A DNA stretch of 64,000 bases, taken from assembly GCF_050947335.1 (NCBI RefSeq), contig NW_027473466.1, positions 62,001 to 126,000 on the forward strand. The letters run 5' to 3'. This stretch comes from Megachile rotundata (lineage: Eukaryota > Arthropoda > Insecta > Hymenoptera > Megachilidae). The notes under the pieces were generated by a model. The model worked only from the letters and a program-made list of their open reading frames with translations, searched no databases and was not told where the DNA came from. The translations under genes were made by a program, and so were the position numbers. Shown here piece after piece: positions 25,997 through 40,668 of this stretch (position 1 is the first letter of the stretch; each line of letters opens with the position of its first letter).

Positions 25997-28900
25997 CTAT
26001 TTACTCTTATTATTATCAACCTAACTCATATTATTAGCCATATTATGCTTATATGATCGACAGAACGTCAATTACTATACTTATTACACTAACTATTATC
26101 AATCTAACTCATATTATTAGCCATATTATGCTTATATGATCGATAGAACGACAATTACTATACTTATTGCTCTCATTATTATCAATCTAACTCATACTAT
26201 TAGCCATATTATGGTTATATGACCGATAGAACGACAATTACTATACTTATTACTCTTATTATTATCAATCTAACTCATACTATTAACCATATTATGGTTA
26301 TATGACCGATAGAACGACAATTACTATGCTTATTACTCTTATTATTATCAATCTAACTCATATTACTAGCCATATTATGCTCATATGATCGATAGGACGA
26401 CAATTACTATACTCATTACTCTTATTATTATCAATCTAACTCATATTATTAGCCATATTATGGTTATATAACCGATAGAACGACAACTACTATACTTATT
26501 ACTCTTATTATTATCAATCTAACTCATATTATTAGCCATATTATGCTCATATGATCGATAGAACGACAATTACTCTACTTATTACTCTCATTATTATCAA
26601 TCTAACTCATATTATTAGCCATACTATGCTTATATGATCGATAGAACGACAATTACTATACTTATTACTCCTATTATTATCAATCAAACTCATATTATTA
26701 GCCATATTATGCTTATGTGATCGATAGGACGACAATTACTATACTCATTACTCTTATTATTATCAATCTAACTCATATTATTAGCCATATTATGCTTATA
26801 TGATCGATAGAACGACAATTACTATACTATTTACTCTTATTATTATCAACCTAACTCATATTATTAGCCATATTATGCTTATATGATCGACAGAACGTCA
26901 ATTACTATACTTATTACACTAACTATTATCAATCTAACTCATATTATTAGCCATATTATGCTTATATGATCGACAGAACGACAATTACTATACTTAATAC
27001 ACTAACTATTATCAATCTAACTCATATTATTAGCCATATTATGCTTATATGATCGATAGAACGACAATTACTATACTCATTACTCTTACTACTATCAATC
27101 TAACTCATATTATGAGCCATTTTATGCTTATATGATCGAGAGATCGACAATTTCTATGCTCACTACTCTTATTATTATCAATCTAAATCATATTATTAGC
27201 CATATTATGCTTATATGATCGATAGAACGACAATTACTATAGTTTTTACTCTTATTATTATCAATCTAACTCATATTATTAGCCATACTATGCTTATATG
27301 ATCGACAGAACGTCAATTACTATACTTAGTACACTAACTATTATCAATCTAACTCATATTATTAGCCATATTATGCTTATATGATCGATGGAACGACAAT
27401 TACTATACTTTTTACTCTTATTATTATCAATCTAACTCATATTATTAGCCATATTATGCTTATATGATCGGTAGAACGATAATTACTACTTTTATTACAC
27501 TTATTATTATCAATCTAACTCAAATTATTAGCCACATTATGCTTATATGATCGATAGAACTACAATTACTATACTTATTACTCTTGTTATTATCAATCTA
27601 GCTCATATTATTAACCATATTATGCAGACATGATCGATAGAACTACAACTACTATACTCATTACTCTTATTATTATCAATTTAACTCATATTATTAGCCA
27701 TATTATGCTTATGTGATCGATAGAACGACAATTACTATACTTATTACTCCTATTATTATCAACCTAACTCATATTATTAGCCATATTATGCTTATATGAT
27801 CGATAGAACGACAATTACTATACTCATTTCTCTTACTATTATCAATCTAACTCATATTATTAGCCATTTTATGCTTATATGATCGATAGAACGACAATTA
27901 CTATACTCACAACTCTTATTATTATCAATCTAACTCATATTATTAGCCATATTATGCTTATGTGATCAATAGAACGACAATTACTATACTTTTTACTCTG
28001 ATTATTATCAATCTAACTCATATTATTAGCCATATTGTGCTTATATGATCGATAGAACGACAATTACTCTACTTATTACTCTCATTATTATCAATCTAAC
28101 TCATATTATTAGTCATATTATGGTTATATGACCGATAGAACGACAATTACTATACTTATTACACTTATTATTATCAATCTAACTCATATTATTAGCCATA
28201 TTATGCTCATATGATCGATAGGACGACAATTACTATACTCATTACTCTTATTATTATCAATCGAACTCATATTATTAGCCATATTCTGCTTATATGATCG
28301 ATAGGACGACAATTACTATACTCATTACTCTTATTATTATCAATCTAACTCATATTATTAACCATATTATGCAGATATGATCGATAGAACTACAACTACT
28401 ATACTCATTACTCTTATTATTATCAACCTAACTCATATTATTAGCCATATTATGCTTATGTGATCGATAGAACGACAATTACTATACTTATTACTCCTAT
28501 TATTATCAATCAAACTCATATTATTAGCCATACTATGCTTATATGATCGATGGAACGACAATTACTATGCTCACTACTCTTATTATTATCAATCTAACTC
28601 ATATTATTAGCCATATTACGCTTATGTGATCGATAGAACGACAATTACTATACTTATTGCTCTTATTATTATCAATCTAACTCATATTATTAGCCATATT
28701 ATGCTTATGTGATCGATAGAGCGACAATTACTATACTTATTACTCCTATTATTATCAATCAAACTCATATTATTAGCCATACTATGCTTATATGATCGAT
28801 GGAACGACAATTACTATGCTCACTACTTTTATTATTATCAATCTAACTCATATTATTAGCCATATTACGCTTATGTGATCGATAGAACGACAATTACTAT

Positions 28901-29731
28901 ACTTATTGCTCTTATTATTATCAATCTAACTCATATTATTAGCCATATTATGATTATGTGATCGATAGAGCGACAATTACTATACTTATTACTCCTATTA
29001 TTATCAATCAAACTCATATTATTAGCCATACTATGCTTATATGATCGATGGAACGACAATTACTATGCTCACTACTCTTATTATTATCAGTCTAACTCAT
29101 ATTATTAGCCATATTATGCTTATGTGATCGATAGAACGACAATTACTATACTTATTACTCTTATTATTATCAATCTAACTCATATTATTAGCCATACCAT
29201 GCTTATATGATCGATAGAACGACAATTACTATACTTATTACTCTTATTATTATCAACCTAACTCATATTATTAGCCATATTATGCTTATATGATCAATAG
29301 AACGACAATTACTATACTTTTTACTCTTATTATTATCAATCTAACTCATATTATTAACCATATTATGGTTATATAACCGATAGAACGACAACTACTATAC
29401 TTATTACTCTTATTATTATCAATCTAACTCATATTATTAGCCATATTATGCTCATATGATCGATAGAACGACAATTACTCTACTTATTACTCTCATTATT
29501 ATCAATCTAACTCATATTATTAGCCATACTATGCTTATATGATCGATAGAACGACAATTACTATACTTATTACTCCTATTATTATCAATCAAACTCATAT
29601 TATTAGCCATATTATGCTTATGTGATCGATAGGACGACAACTACTATACTCATTACTCTTATTATTATCAATCTAACTCATATTATTAGCCATATTATGC
29701 TTATATGATCGATAGAGCGACAATTACTATA
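25997..29731. repeat. Domain C, HOR segments of 10 and 35 monomers
   Basis: CTATTTACTC anchors at 25,997, 26,827 and 29,732 give 830 bp and 2,905 bp. From 25,997 to about 27,290 the sequence follows 22,428-23,720 at 3,569 bp. At about 27,291 it switches to GACAGAACGTC with TTAGTACAC, the start of the large block shared with 15,755. Inside, 28,450-29,080 holds a 3-monomer tandem. Confidence 0.78.
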
Positions 29732-32270
29732 CTATTTACTCTTATTATTATCAACCTAACTCATATTATTAGCCATATTATGCTTATATGATCGACAGAA
29801 CGTCAATTACTATACTTATTACACTAACTATTATCAATCTAACTCATATTATTAGCCATATTATGCTTATATGATCGACAGAACGACAATTACTATACTT
29901 AATACACTAACTATTATCAATCTAACTCATATTATTAGCCATATTATGCTTATATGATCGATAGAACGACAATTACTATACTCATTACTCTTACTACTAT
30001 CAATCTAACTCATATTATGAGCCATTTTATGCTTATATGATCGAGAGATCGACAATTTCTATGCTCACTACTCTTATTATTATCAATCTAAATCATATTA
30101 TTAGCCATATTATGCTTATATGATCGATAGAACGACAATTACTATAGTTTTTACTCTTATTATTATCAATCTAGCTCATATTATTAGCCATACTATGCTT
30201 ATATGATCGATAGAACTACAAGTACTATACTCATGACTCTTATTATTATCAATCTAACTAATATTATTAGCCATATTATGCTTGTATGATCGGTAGAACG
30301 ATAATTACTATACTTATTACTCTTATTATTATCAATCTAACTCATATTATTAGCCATATTATGCTTATATGATCGATAGAACGACAATTACTATACTCAT
30401 TACTCTTATTATTATCAATCTAACTCATATTATTAGCCATATTATGCTTATGTGATCGATAGAACGACAATTACTATACTTATTACTCTTATTATTATCA
30501 ATCTAACTCATATTATTAGCCATACTATGCTTATATGATCGATAGAACGACAATTACTATACTTATTACACTCACTGTTATCAATCCAACTCATATTATT
30601 AACCATATTATGCTTACATGATCGACAGAACGACAATTACTATACTTATTACACTAACTATTATCAATCTAACTCATATTATTAGCCATATTATGCTTAT
30701 ATGATCGATAGAACGACAATTACTATACTTTTTACTCTTATTATTATCAATTTAACTCATATTATTAGCCATTTTATGCTTATATGATCGGTAGCACGAT
30801 AATTACTATACTTATTACACTTATTATTATCAATCTAACTCAAATTATTAGCCACATTATACTTATATGATCGATAGAACTACAATTACTATACTAATTA
30901 CTCTTATTATTATCAATCTAGCTCATATTATTAACCATATTATGCAGACATGATCGATAGAACTACAACTACTATACTCATTACTCTTATTATTATCAAT
31001 CTAACTCATATTATTAGCCATATTATGCTTATGTGATCAATAGAACGACATTTACTATACTTTTTACTCTGATTATTATCAATCTAACTCATATTATTAG
31101 CCATACTATGCTTATATGATCGATAGAACGACAATTACTATACTTATTACTCTTATTATTATCAACCTAACTCATATTATTAGCCTAATTATGCTTATAT
31201 GATCGATAGAACGACAATTACTATATTCATTACTCTTACTACTATCAATCTAACTCATATTATTAGCCATATTATGCTTATGTGATCGATAGAACGACAA
31301 TTACTATACTTATTACTCCTATTATTATCAACCTAACTCATATTATTAGCCATATTATGCTTATATGATCGATAGAACGACAATTACTATACTCATTTCT
31401 CTTACTATTATCAATCTAACTCATATTATTAGCCATTTTATGCTTATATGATCGATAGAACGACAATTACTATACTCACAACTCTTATTATTATCAATCT
31501 AACTCATATTATTAGCCATATTATGCTTATGTGATCAATAGAACGACAATTACTATACTTTTTACTCTGATTATTATCAATCTAACTCATATTATTAGCC
31601 ATACTATGCTTATATGATCGATAGAACGACAATTACTATACTTACTACTCTTATTATTATCAATCTAACTCATATTATTAGCCATATTATGCTTATATGA
31701 TCGATAGAACGACAATTACTCTACTTATTACTCTCATTATTATCAATCTAACTCATATTATTAGTCATATTATGGTTATATGACCGATAGAACGACAATT
31801 ACTATACTTATTACACTTATTATTATCAATCTAACTCATATTATTAGCCATATTATGCTCATATGATCGATAGGACGACAATTACTATACTCATTACTCT
31901 TATTATTATCAATCGAACTCATATTATTAGCCATATTCTGCTTATATGATCGATAGGACGACAATTACTATACTCATTACTCTTATTATTATCAATCTAA
32001 CTCATATTATTAACCATATTATGCAGATATGATCGATAGAACTACAACTACTATACTCATTACTCTTATTATTATCAACCTAACTCATATTATTAGCCAT
32101 ATTATGCTTATGTGATCGATAGAACGACAATTACTATACTTATTACTCCTATTATTATCAATCAAACTCATATTATTAGCCATACTATGCTTATATGATC
32201 GATGGAACGACAATTACTATGCTCACTACTCTTATTATTATCAATCTAACTCATATTATTAGCCATATTA
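27292..32270. repeat. Large duplicated block, second copy
   Basis: Partner of 15,755-20,235, longer by 498 bp (six monomers at about 28,237-28,735). Its first 1.5 kb also recurs at about 47,292-48,810 at an offset of 20,000 bp (241 monomers minus the three 1-bp deletions in between). From about 30,700 on it is shared with 36,920-38,770. So the block was copied several times as different sub-pieces. Confidence 0.83.
28450..29085. repeat. 3-monomer (249-bp) tandem sub-repeat
   Basis: CTCCTATTATT occurs at 28,494, 28,743 and 28,992, exactly 249 bp apart. The unit is a CTCCT monomer, a GATGGAACG monomer with CTCACTAC, and a CGCTTATGTG monomer with TTGCTC. The same tandem occurs at 32,146/32,395/32,644 and 57,946/58,195/58,444. 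The third unit here has the private TGATTATGTG. Confidence 0.82.
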
Positions 32271-34290
32271 CGCTTATGTGATCGATAGAACGACAATTAC
32301 TATACTTATTGCTCTTATTATTATCAATCTAACTCATATTATTAGCCATATTATGCTTATGTGATCGATAGAGCGACAATTACTATACTTATTACTCCTA
32401 TTATTATCAATCAAACTCATATTATTAGCCATACTATGCTTATATGATCGATGGAACGACAATTACTATGCTCACTACTTTTATTATTATCAATCTAACT
32501 CATATTATTAGCCATATTACGCTTATGTGATCGATAGAACGACAATTACTATACTTATTGCTCTTATTATTATCAATCTAACTCATATTATTAGCCATAT
32601 TATGCTTATGTGATCGATAGAGCGACAATTACTATACTTATTACTCCTATTATTATCAATCAAACTCATATTATTAGCCATACTATGCTTATATGATCGA
32701 TGGAACGACAATTACTATGCTCACTACTCTTATTATTATCAGTCTAACTCATATTATTAGCCATATTATGCTTATGTGATCGATAGAACGACAATTACTA
32801 TACTTATTACTCTTATTATTATCAATCTAACTCATATTATTAGCCATACCATGCTTATATGATCGATAGAACGACAATTACTATACTTATTACTCTTATT
32901 ATTATCAACCTAACTCATATTATTAGCCATATTATGCTTATATGATCAATAGAACGACAATTACTATACTTTTTACTCTTATTATTATCAATCTAACTCA
33001 TATTATTAGCCATATTATGGTTATATGATCGATAGAACGACAATTACTATACTCATTACTCTTACTACTATCAATCTAACTCATATTATTAGCCATTTTA
33101 TGCTTATATGATCGAGAGAACGACAATTACTATACATATTACACTCACTATTATCAATCTAACTCATATTATTAACCATATTATGCTTATATGATCGACA
33201 GAACGTCAATTACTATACTTATTACTCTTATTATTATTAATCTAACTCATATTATTAGCCATATTATGGTTATATAACCGATAGAACGACAACTACTATA
33301 CTTATTACTCTTATTATTATCAATCTAACTCATATTATTAGCCATATTATGCTTATATGATCGATAGAACGACAATTACTCTACTTATTACTCTCATTAT
33401 TATCAATCTAACTCATATTATTAGCCATATTATGGTTATATGACCGATAGAACGACAATTACTATGCTTATTACTCTTATTATTATCAATCTAACTCATA
33501 TTACTAGCCCTATTATGCTCATATGATCGATAGGACGACAATTACTATACTCATTACTCTTATTATTATCAATCGAACTCATATTATTAGCCATATTATG
33601 GTTATATGACCGATAGAACGACAATTACAATACTTATTACTCTTATTATTATCAATCTAACTCATATTATTAGCCATATTATGCTTATATGATCGATAGA
33701 ACGACAATTACAATACTCATTACTTTTATTATTATCAATCTAACTCATATTATTAGCCATATTATGCTTATATGATCGACAGAACGCCAATTACTATACT
33801 CATTACTCTTATTGTTATCAATCTAACTCATATTATTAGCCATATTATGGTTATATAACCGATAGAACGACAACTACTATGCTTATTACTCTTATTATTA
33901 TCAATCTAACTCATATTATTAGCCATATTATGCTCATATGATCGACAGAACGTCAATTACTATACTTATTACACTAACTATTATCAATCTAACTCATATT
34001 ATTAGCCATATTATGCTTATATGATCGATAGAACTACAACTACTATACTCATTACTCTTATTATTATCAATTTAACTCATATTATTAGCCATATTATGCT
34101 TATGTGATCGATAGAACGAAATTACTATACTTATTACTCCTATTATTATCAATCAAACTCATATTATTAGCCATACTATGCTTATATGATCGATGGAACG
34201 ACAATTACTATGCTCACTACTCTTATTATTATCAATCTAACTCATATTATTAGCCATATTATGCTTATGTGATCGATAGAACGACAATTA
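32240..34290. repeat. 27-monomer block, first copy (partner 34,480-36,530)
   Basis: Offset 2,240 bp (27 x 83 minus 1), checked at CGCTTATGTG (32,271/34,511), CAGTCTAAC (32,741/34,981) and the 1-bp deletion GAACGAAATT (34,115/36,355). Shared rare marks include CATACCATG, TTATTATTAATC, TAGCCCTATTATG and GAACGCCAATT. After 34,290 this copy reads TTGCTCATATT where the partner reads TTACTCTTATT. Confidence 0.86.
34115..34196. repeat. 82-bp monomer (GAACGAAATT)
   Basis: A single base is missing in GAACGACAATT, monomer positions 6-8. The next monomer start at 34,197 confirms 82 bp. Found only in domain D. Confidence 0.9.
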
Positions 34291-34479
34291 CTATACTTAT
34301 TGCTCATATTATTATCAATCTAACTCATATTATTAGCCATATTCTGCCTATATGATCGATAGGACGACAATTACTATACTCATTACTCTTATTATTATCC
34401 ATCTAACTCATATTATTAGCCATATTATGCTTACATGATCGGTAGAACGATAATTACTATACTTATTACTCTTATTATT

Positions 34480-36530
34480 ATCAATCTAACTCATATTATT
34501 AGCCATATTACGCTTATGTGATCGATAGAACGACAATTACTATACTTATTGCTCTTATTATTATCAATCTAACTCATATTATTAGCCATATTATGCTTAT
34601 GTGATCGATAGAGCGACAATTACTATACTTATTACTCCTATTATTATCAATCAAACTCATATTATTAGCCATACTATGCTTATATGATCGATGGAACGAC
34701 AATTACTATGCTCACTACTTTTATTATTATCAATCTAACTCATATTATTAGCCATATTACGCTTATGTGATCGATAGAACGACAATTACTATACTTATTG
34801 CTCTTATTATTATCAATCTAACTCATATTATTAGCCATATTATGCTTATGTGATCGATAGAGCGACAATTACTATACTTATTACTCCTATTATTATCAAT
34901 CAAACTCATATTATTAGCCATACTATGCTTATATGATCGATGGAACGACAATTACTATGCTCACTACTCTTATTATTATCAGTCTAACTCATATTATTAG
35001 CCATATTATGCTTATGTGATCGATAGAACGACAATTACTATACTTATTACTCTTATTATTATCAATCTAACTCATATTATTAGCCATACCATGCTTATAT
35101 GATCGATAGAACGACAATTACTATACTTATTACTCTTATTATTATCAACCTAACTCATATTATTAGCCATATTATGCTTATATGATCAATAGAACGACAA
35201 TTACTATACTTTTTACTCTTATTATTATCAATCTAACTCATATTATTAGCCATATTATGGTTATATGATCGATAGAACGACAATTACTATACTCATTACT
35301 CTTACTACTATCAATCTAACTCATATTATTAGCCATTTTATGCTTATATGATCGAGAGAACGACAATTACTATACATATTACACTCACTATTATCAATCT
35401 AACTCATATTATTAACCATATTATGCTTATATGATCGACAGAACGTCAATTACTATACTTATTACTCTTATTATTATTAATCTAACTCATATTATTAGCC
35501 ATATTATGGTTATATAACCGATAGAACGACAACTACTATACTTATTACTCTTATTATTATCAATCTAACTCATATTATTAGCCATATTATGCTTATATGA
35601 TCGATAGAACGACAATTACTCTACTTATTACTCTCATTATTATCAATCTAACTCATATTATTAGCCATATTATGGTTATATGACCGATAGAACGACAATT
35701 ACTATGCTTATTACTCTTATTATTATCAATCTAACTCATATTACTAGCCCTATTATGCTCATATGATCGATAGGACGACAATTACTATACTCATTACTCT
35801 TATTATTATCAATCGAACTCATATTATTAGCCATATTATGGTTATATGACCGATAGAACGACAATTACAATACTTATTACTCTTATTATTATCAATCTAA
35901 CTCATATTATTAGCCATATTATGCTTATATGATCGATAGAACGACAATTACAATACTCATTACTTTTATTATTATCAATCTAACTCATATTATTAGCCAT
36001 ATTATGCTTATATGATCGACAGAACGCCAATTACTATACTCATTACTCTTATTGTTATCAATCTAACTCATATTATTAGCCATATTATGGTTATATAACC
36101 GATAGAACGACAACTACTATGCTTATTACTCTTATTATTATCAATCTAACTCATATTATTAGCCATATTATGCTCATATGATCGACAGAACGTCAATTAC
36201 TATACTTATTACACTAACTATTATCAATCTAACTCATATTATTAGCCATATTATGCTTATATGATCGATAGAACTACAACTACTATACTCATTACTCTTA
36301 TTATTATCAATTTAACTCATATTATTAGCCATATTATGCTTATGTGATCGATAGAACGAAATTACTATACTTATTACTCCTATTATTATCAATCAAACTC
36401 ATATTATTAGCCATACTATGCTTATATGATCGATGGAACGACAATTACTATGCTCACTACTCTTATTATTATCAATCTAACTCATATTATTAGCCATATT
36501 ATGCTTATGTGATCGATAGAACGACAATTA
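34480..36530. repeat. 27-monomer block, second copy
   Basis: Second copy of 32,240-34,290. The roughly 190 bp between the copies holds TTCTGCC, TTATCCATC and GCTTACATGATCGG monomers, types seen again near 40,650-40,745 and partly near 61,050-61,145. After 36,530 the sequence repeats 35,040 onward for about five monomers at 1,493 bp (18 monomers minus 1). Confidence 0.84.
36355..36436. repeat. 82-bp monomer (GAACGAAATT)
   Basis: Copy of the unit at 34,115 carried by the 27-monomer duplication (2,240 bp). Confidence 0.9.
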
Positions 36531-36919
36531 CTATACTTATTACTCTTATTATTATCAATCTAACTCATATTATTAGCCATACCATGCTTATATGATCGAT
36601 AGAACGACAATTACTATACTTATTACTCTTATTATTATCAACCTAACTCATATTATTAGCCATATTATGCTTATATGATCAATAGAACGACAATTACTAT
36701 ACTTTTTACTCTTATTATTATCAATCTAACTCATATTATTAGCCATATTATGGTTATATGATCGATAGAACGACAATTACTATACTCATTACTCTTACTA
36801 CTATCAATCTAACTCATATTATTAGCCATTTTATGCTTATATGATCGAGAGAACGACAATTACTATACATATTACACTCACTATTATCAATCTAACTCAT
36901 ATTATTAACCATATTATGC

Positions 36920-38770
36920 TTATATGATCGATAGAACGACAATTACTATACTTTTTACTCTTACTATTATCAATCTAACTCATATTATTAGCCATTTTAT
37001 GCTTATATGATCGGTAGCACGATAATTACTATACTTATTACACTTATTATTATCAATCTAACTCAAATTATTAGCCACATTATACTTATATGATCGATAG
37101 AACTACAATTACTATACTAATTACTCTTATTATTATCAATCTAGCTCATATTATTAACCATACTATGCAGACATGATCGATAGAACTACAACTACTATAC
37201 TCATTACTCTTATTATTATCAATCTAACTCATATTATTAGCCATATTATGCTTATGTGATCAATAGAACGACAATTACTATACTTTTTACTCTGATTATT
37301 ATCAATCTAACTCATATTATTAGCCATACTATGCTTATATGATCGATAGAACGACAATTACTATACTTATTACTCTTATTATTATCAACCTAACTCATAT
37401 TATTAGCCTAATTATGCTTATATGATCGATAGAACGACAATTACTATATTCATTACTCTTACTACTATCAATCTAACTCATATTATTAGCCATATTATGC
37501 TTATGTGATCGATAGAACGACAATTACTATACTTATTACTCCTATTATTATCAACCTAACTCATATTATTAGCCATATTATGCTTATATGATCGATAGAA
37601 CGACAATTACTATACTCATTTCTCTTACTATTATCAATCTAACTCATATTATTAGCCATTTTATGCTTATATGATCGATAGAACGACAATTACTATACTC
37701 ACAACTCTTATTATTATCAATCTAACTCATATTATTAGCCATATTATGCTTATGTGATCAATAGAACGACAATTACTATACTTTTTACTCTGATTATTAT
37801 CAATCTAACTCATATTATTAGCCATACTATGCTTATATGATCGATAGAACGACAATTACTATACTTACTACTCTTATTATTATCAATCTAACTCATATTA
37901 TTAGCCATATTATGCTTATATGATCGATAGAACGACAATTACTCTACTTATTACTCTCATTATTATCAATCTAACTCATATTATTAGTCATATTATGGTT
38001 ATATGACCGATAGAACGACAATTACTATACTTATTACACTTATTATTATCAATCTAACTCATATTATTAGCCATATTATGCTCATATGATCGATAGGACG
38101 ACAATTACTATACTCATTACTCTTATTATTATCAATCGAACTCATATTATTAGCCATATTCTGCTTATATGATCGATAGGACGACAATTACTATACTCAT
38201 TACTCTTATTATTATCAATCTAACTCATATTATTAACCATATTATGCAGATATGATCGATAGAACTACAACTACTATACTCATTACTCTTATTATTATCA
38301 ACCTAACTCATATTATTAGCCATATTATGCTTATGTGATCGATAGAACGACAATTACTATACTTATTACTCCTATTATTATCAATCAAACTCATATTATT
38401 AGCCATATTATGCTTATATGATCGATGGAACGACAATTACTATGCTCACTACTTTCATTATTATCAATCTAACTCATATTATTAGCCATATTACGCTTAT
38501 GTGATCGATAGAACGACAATTACTATACTTATTGCTCTTATTATTATCAATCTAACTCATATTATTAGCCATATTATGCTTATGTGATCGATAGAGCGAC
38601 AATTACTATACTTATTACTCCTATTATTATCAATCAAACTCATATTATTAGCCATACTATGCTTATATGATCGATGGAACGACAATTACTATGCTCACTA
38701 CTTTTATTATTATCAATCTAACTCATATTATTAGCCATATTACGCTTATGTGATCGATAGAACGACAATT
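36920..38770. repeat. 22-monomer block copied from domain C type
   Basis: Matches 30,700-32,550 at 6,223 bp (75 x 83 minus the two 1-bp deletions), checked at CGGTAGCACG (30,789/37,012). Differences are few: TACTATTATC near 36,965 for TATTATTATC, CATACTATGC near 37,160, and CATATTATGC with CTTTCATTATT near 38,405-38,456. The copy ends where TTACACTTATT replaces TTGCTCTTATT. Confidence 0.82.
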
Positions 38771-38789
38771 ACTATACTTATTACACTTA

Positions 38790-40600
38790 TTATTATCAAT
38801 CTAACTCATATTACTAGCCATATTATGGTCATATGATCGATAGGACGACAATTACTATACTCATTACTCTTATTATTATCAATCGAACTCATATTATTAG
38901 CCATATTATGCTTATATGATCGATAGGACGACAATTACTATACTCATTACTCTTATTATTATCAATCTAACTCATATTATTAGCCATATTATGCTTATAT
39001 GATCGATAGAACGACAATTACTCTACTTATTACTCTCATTATTATCAATCTAACTCATATTATTAGCCATATTATGGTTATATGACCGATAGAACGACAA
39101 TTACTATACTTATTACTCTTATTATTATCAATCTAACTCATATTATTAGCCATATTATGGTTATATAACCGATAGAACGACAACTACTATACTTATTACT
39201 CTTATTATTATCAATCTAACTCATATTATTAGCCATATTATGCTTATATGATCGATAGAACGACAATTACTCTACTTATTACTCTCATTATTATCAATCT
39301 AACTCATATTATTAGCCATATTATGGTTATATGACCGATAGAACGACAATTACTATGCTTATTACTCTTATTATTATCAATCTAACTCATATTACTAGCC
39401 CTATTATGCTCATATGATCGATAGGACGACAATTACTATACTCATTACTCTTATTATTATCAATCGAACTCATATTATTAGCCATATTATGGTTATATGA
39501 CCGATAGAACGACAATTACAATACTTATTACTCTTATTATTATCAATCTAACTCATATTATTAGCCATATTATGCTTATATGATCGGTAGAACGACAATT
39601 ACAATACTCATTACTTTTATTATTATCAATCTAACTCATATTATTAGCCATATTATGCTTATATGATCGACAGAACGTCAATTACTATACTTATTACTCT
39701 TATTATTATCAATCTAACTCATATTATTAGCCATATTATGGTTATATAACCGATAGAACGACAACTACTATACTTATTACTCTTATTATTATCAATCTAA
39801 CTCATATTATTAGCCATATTATGCTTATATGATCGATAGAACGACAATTACTCTACTTATTACTCTCATTATTATCAATCTAACTCATATTATTAGCCAT
39901 ATTATGGTTATATGACCGATAGAACGACAATTACTATGCTTATTACTCTTATTATTATCAATCTAACTCATATTACTAGCCCTATTATGCTCATATGATC
40001 GATAGGACGACAATTACTATACTCATTACTCTTATTATTATCAATCGAACTCATATTATTAGCCATATTATGGTTATATGACCGATAGAACGACAATTAC
40101 AATACTTATTACTCTTATTATTATCAATCTAACTCATATTATTAGCCATATTATGCTTATATGATCGATAGAACGACAATTACAATACTCATTACTTTTA
40201 TTATTATCAATCTAACTCATATTATTAGCCATATTATGCTTATATGATCGACAGAACGCCAATTACTATACTCATTACTCTTATTGTTATCAATCTAACT
40301 CATATTATTAGCCATATTATGGTTATATAACCGATAGAACGACAACTACTATGCTTATTACTCTTATTATTATCAATCTAACTCATATTATTAGCCATAT
40401 TATGCTCATATGATCGACAGAACGTCAATTACTATACTTATTACACTAACTATTATCAATCTAACTCATATTATTAGCCATATTATGCTTATATGATCGA
40501 TAGAACTACAACTACTATACTCATTACTCTTATTATTATCAATTTAACTCATATTATTAGCCATATTATGCTTATGTGATCGATAGAACGAAATTACTAT
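38790..40600. repeat. Domain D: 7-monomer tandem and linked blocks
   Basis: GGTTATATAACC at 39,159 and 39,740 is 581 bp apart (7 x 83), and the flanking monomers (CTCTACTT, GGTTATATGACC, TAGCCCTATTATG, AATCGAAC, ACAATACTT) repeat in order. From about 39,650 to 40,600 the sequence also matches 35,420-36,370 at 4,232 bp. The first part (38,790-39,670) recurs at 42,109-42,990 at 3,319 bp. Confidence 0.8.
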
Positions 40601-40668
40601 ACTTATTGCTCATATTATTATCAATCTAACTCATATTATTAGCCATATTCTGCCTATATGATCGATAG
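40587..40668. repeat. 82-bp monomer (GAACGAAATT), recombinant
   Basis: Shares the 1-bp deletion but continues with TTGCTCATATT instead of TTACTCCTATT, so the left part matches 36,355 and the right part matches about 34,285. A candidate single-monomer recombination point. Confidence 0.88.
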
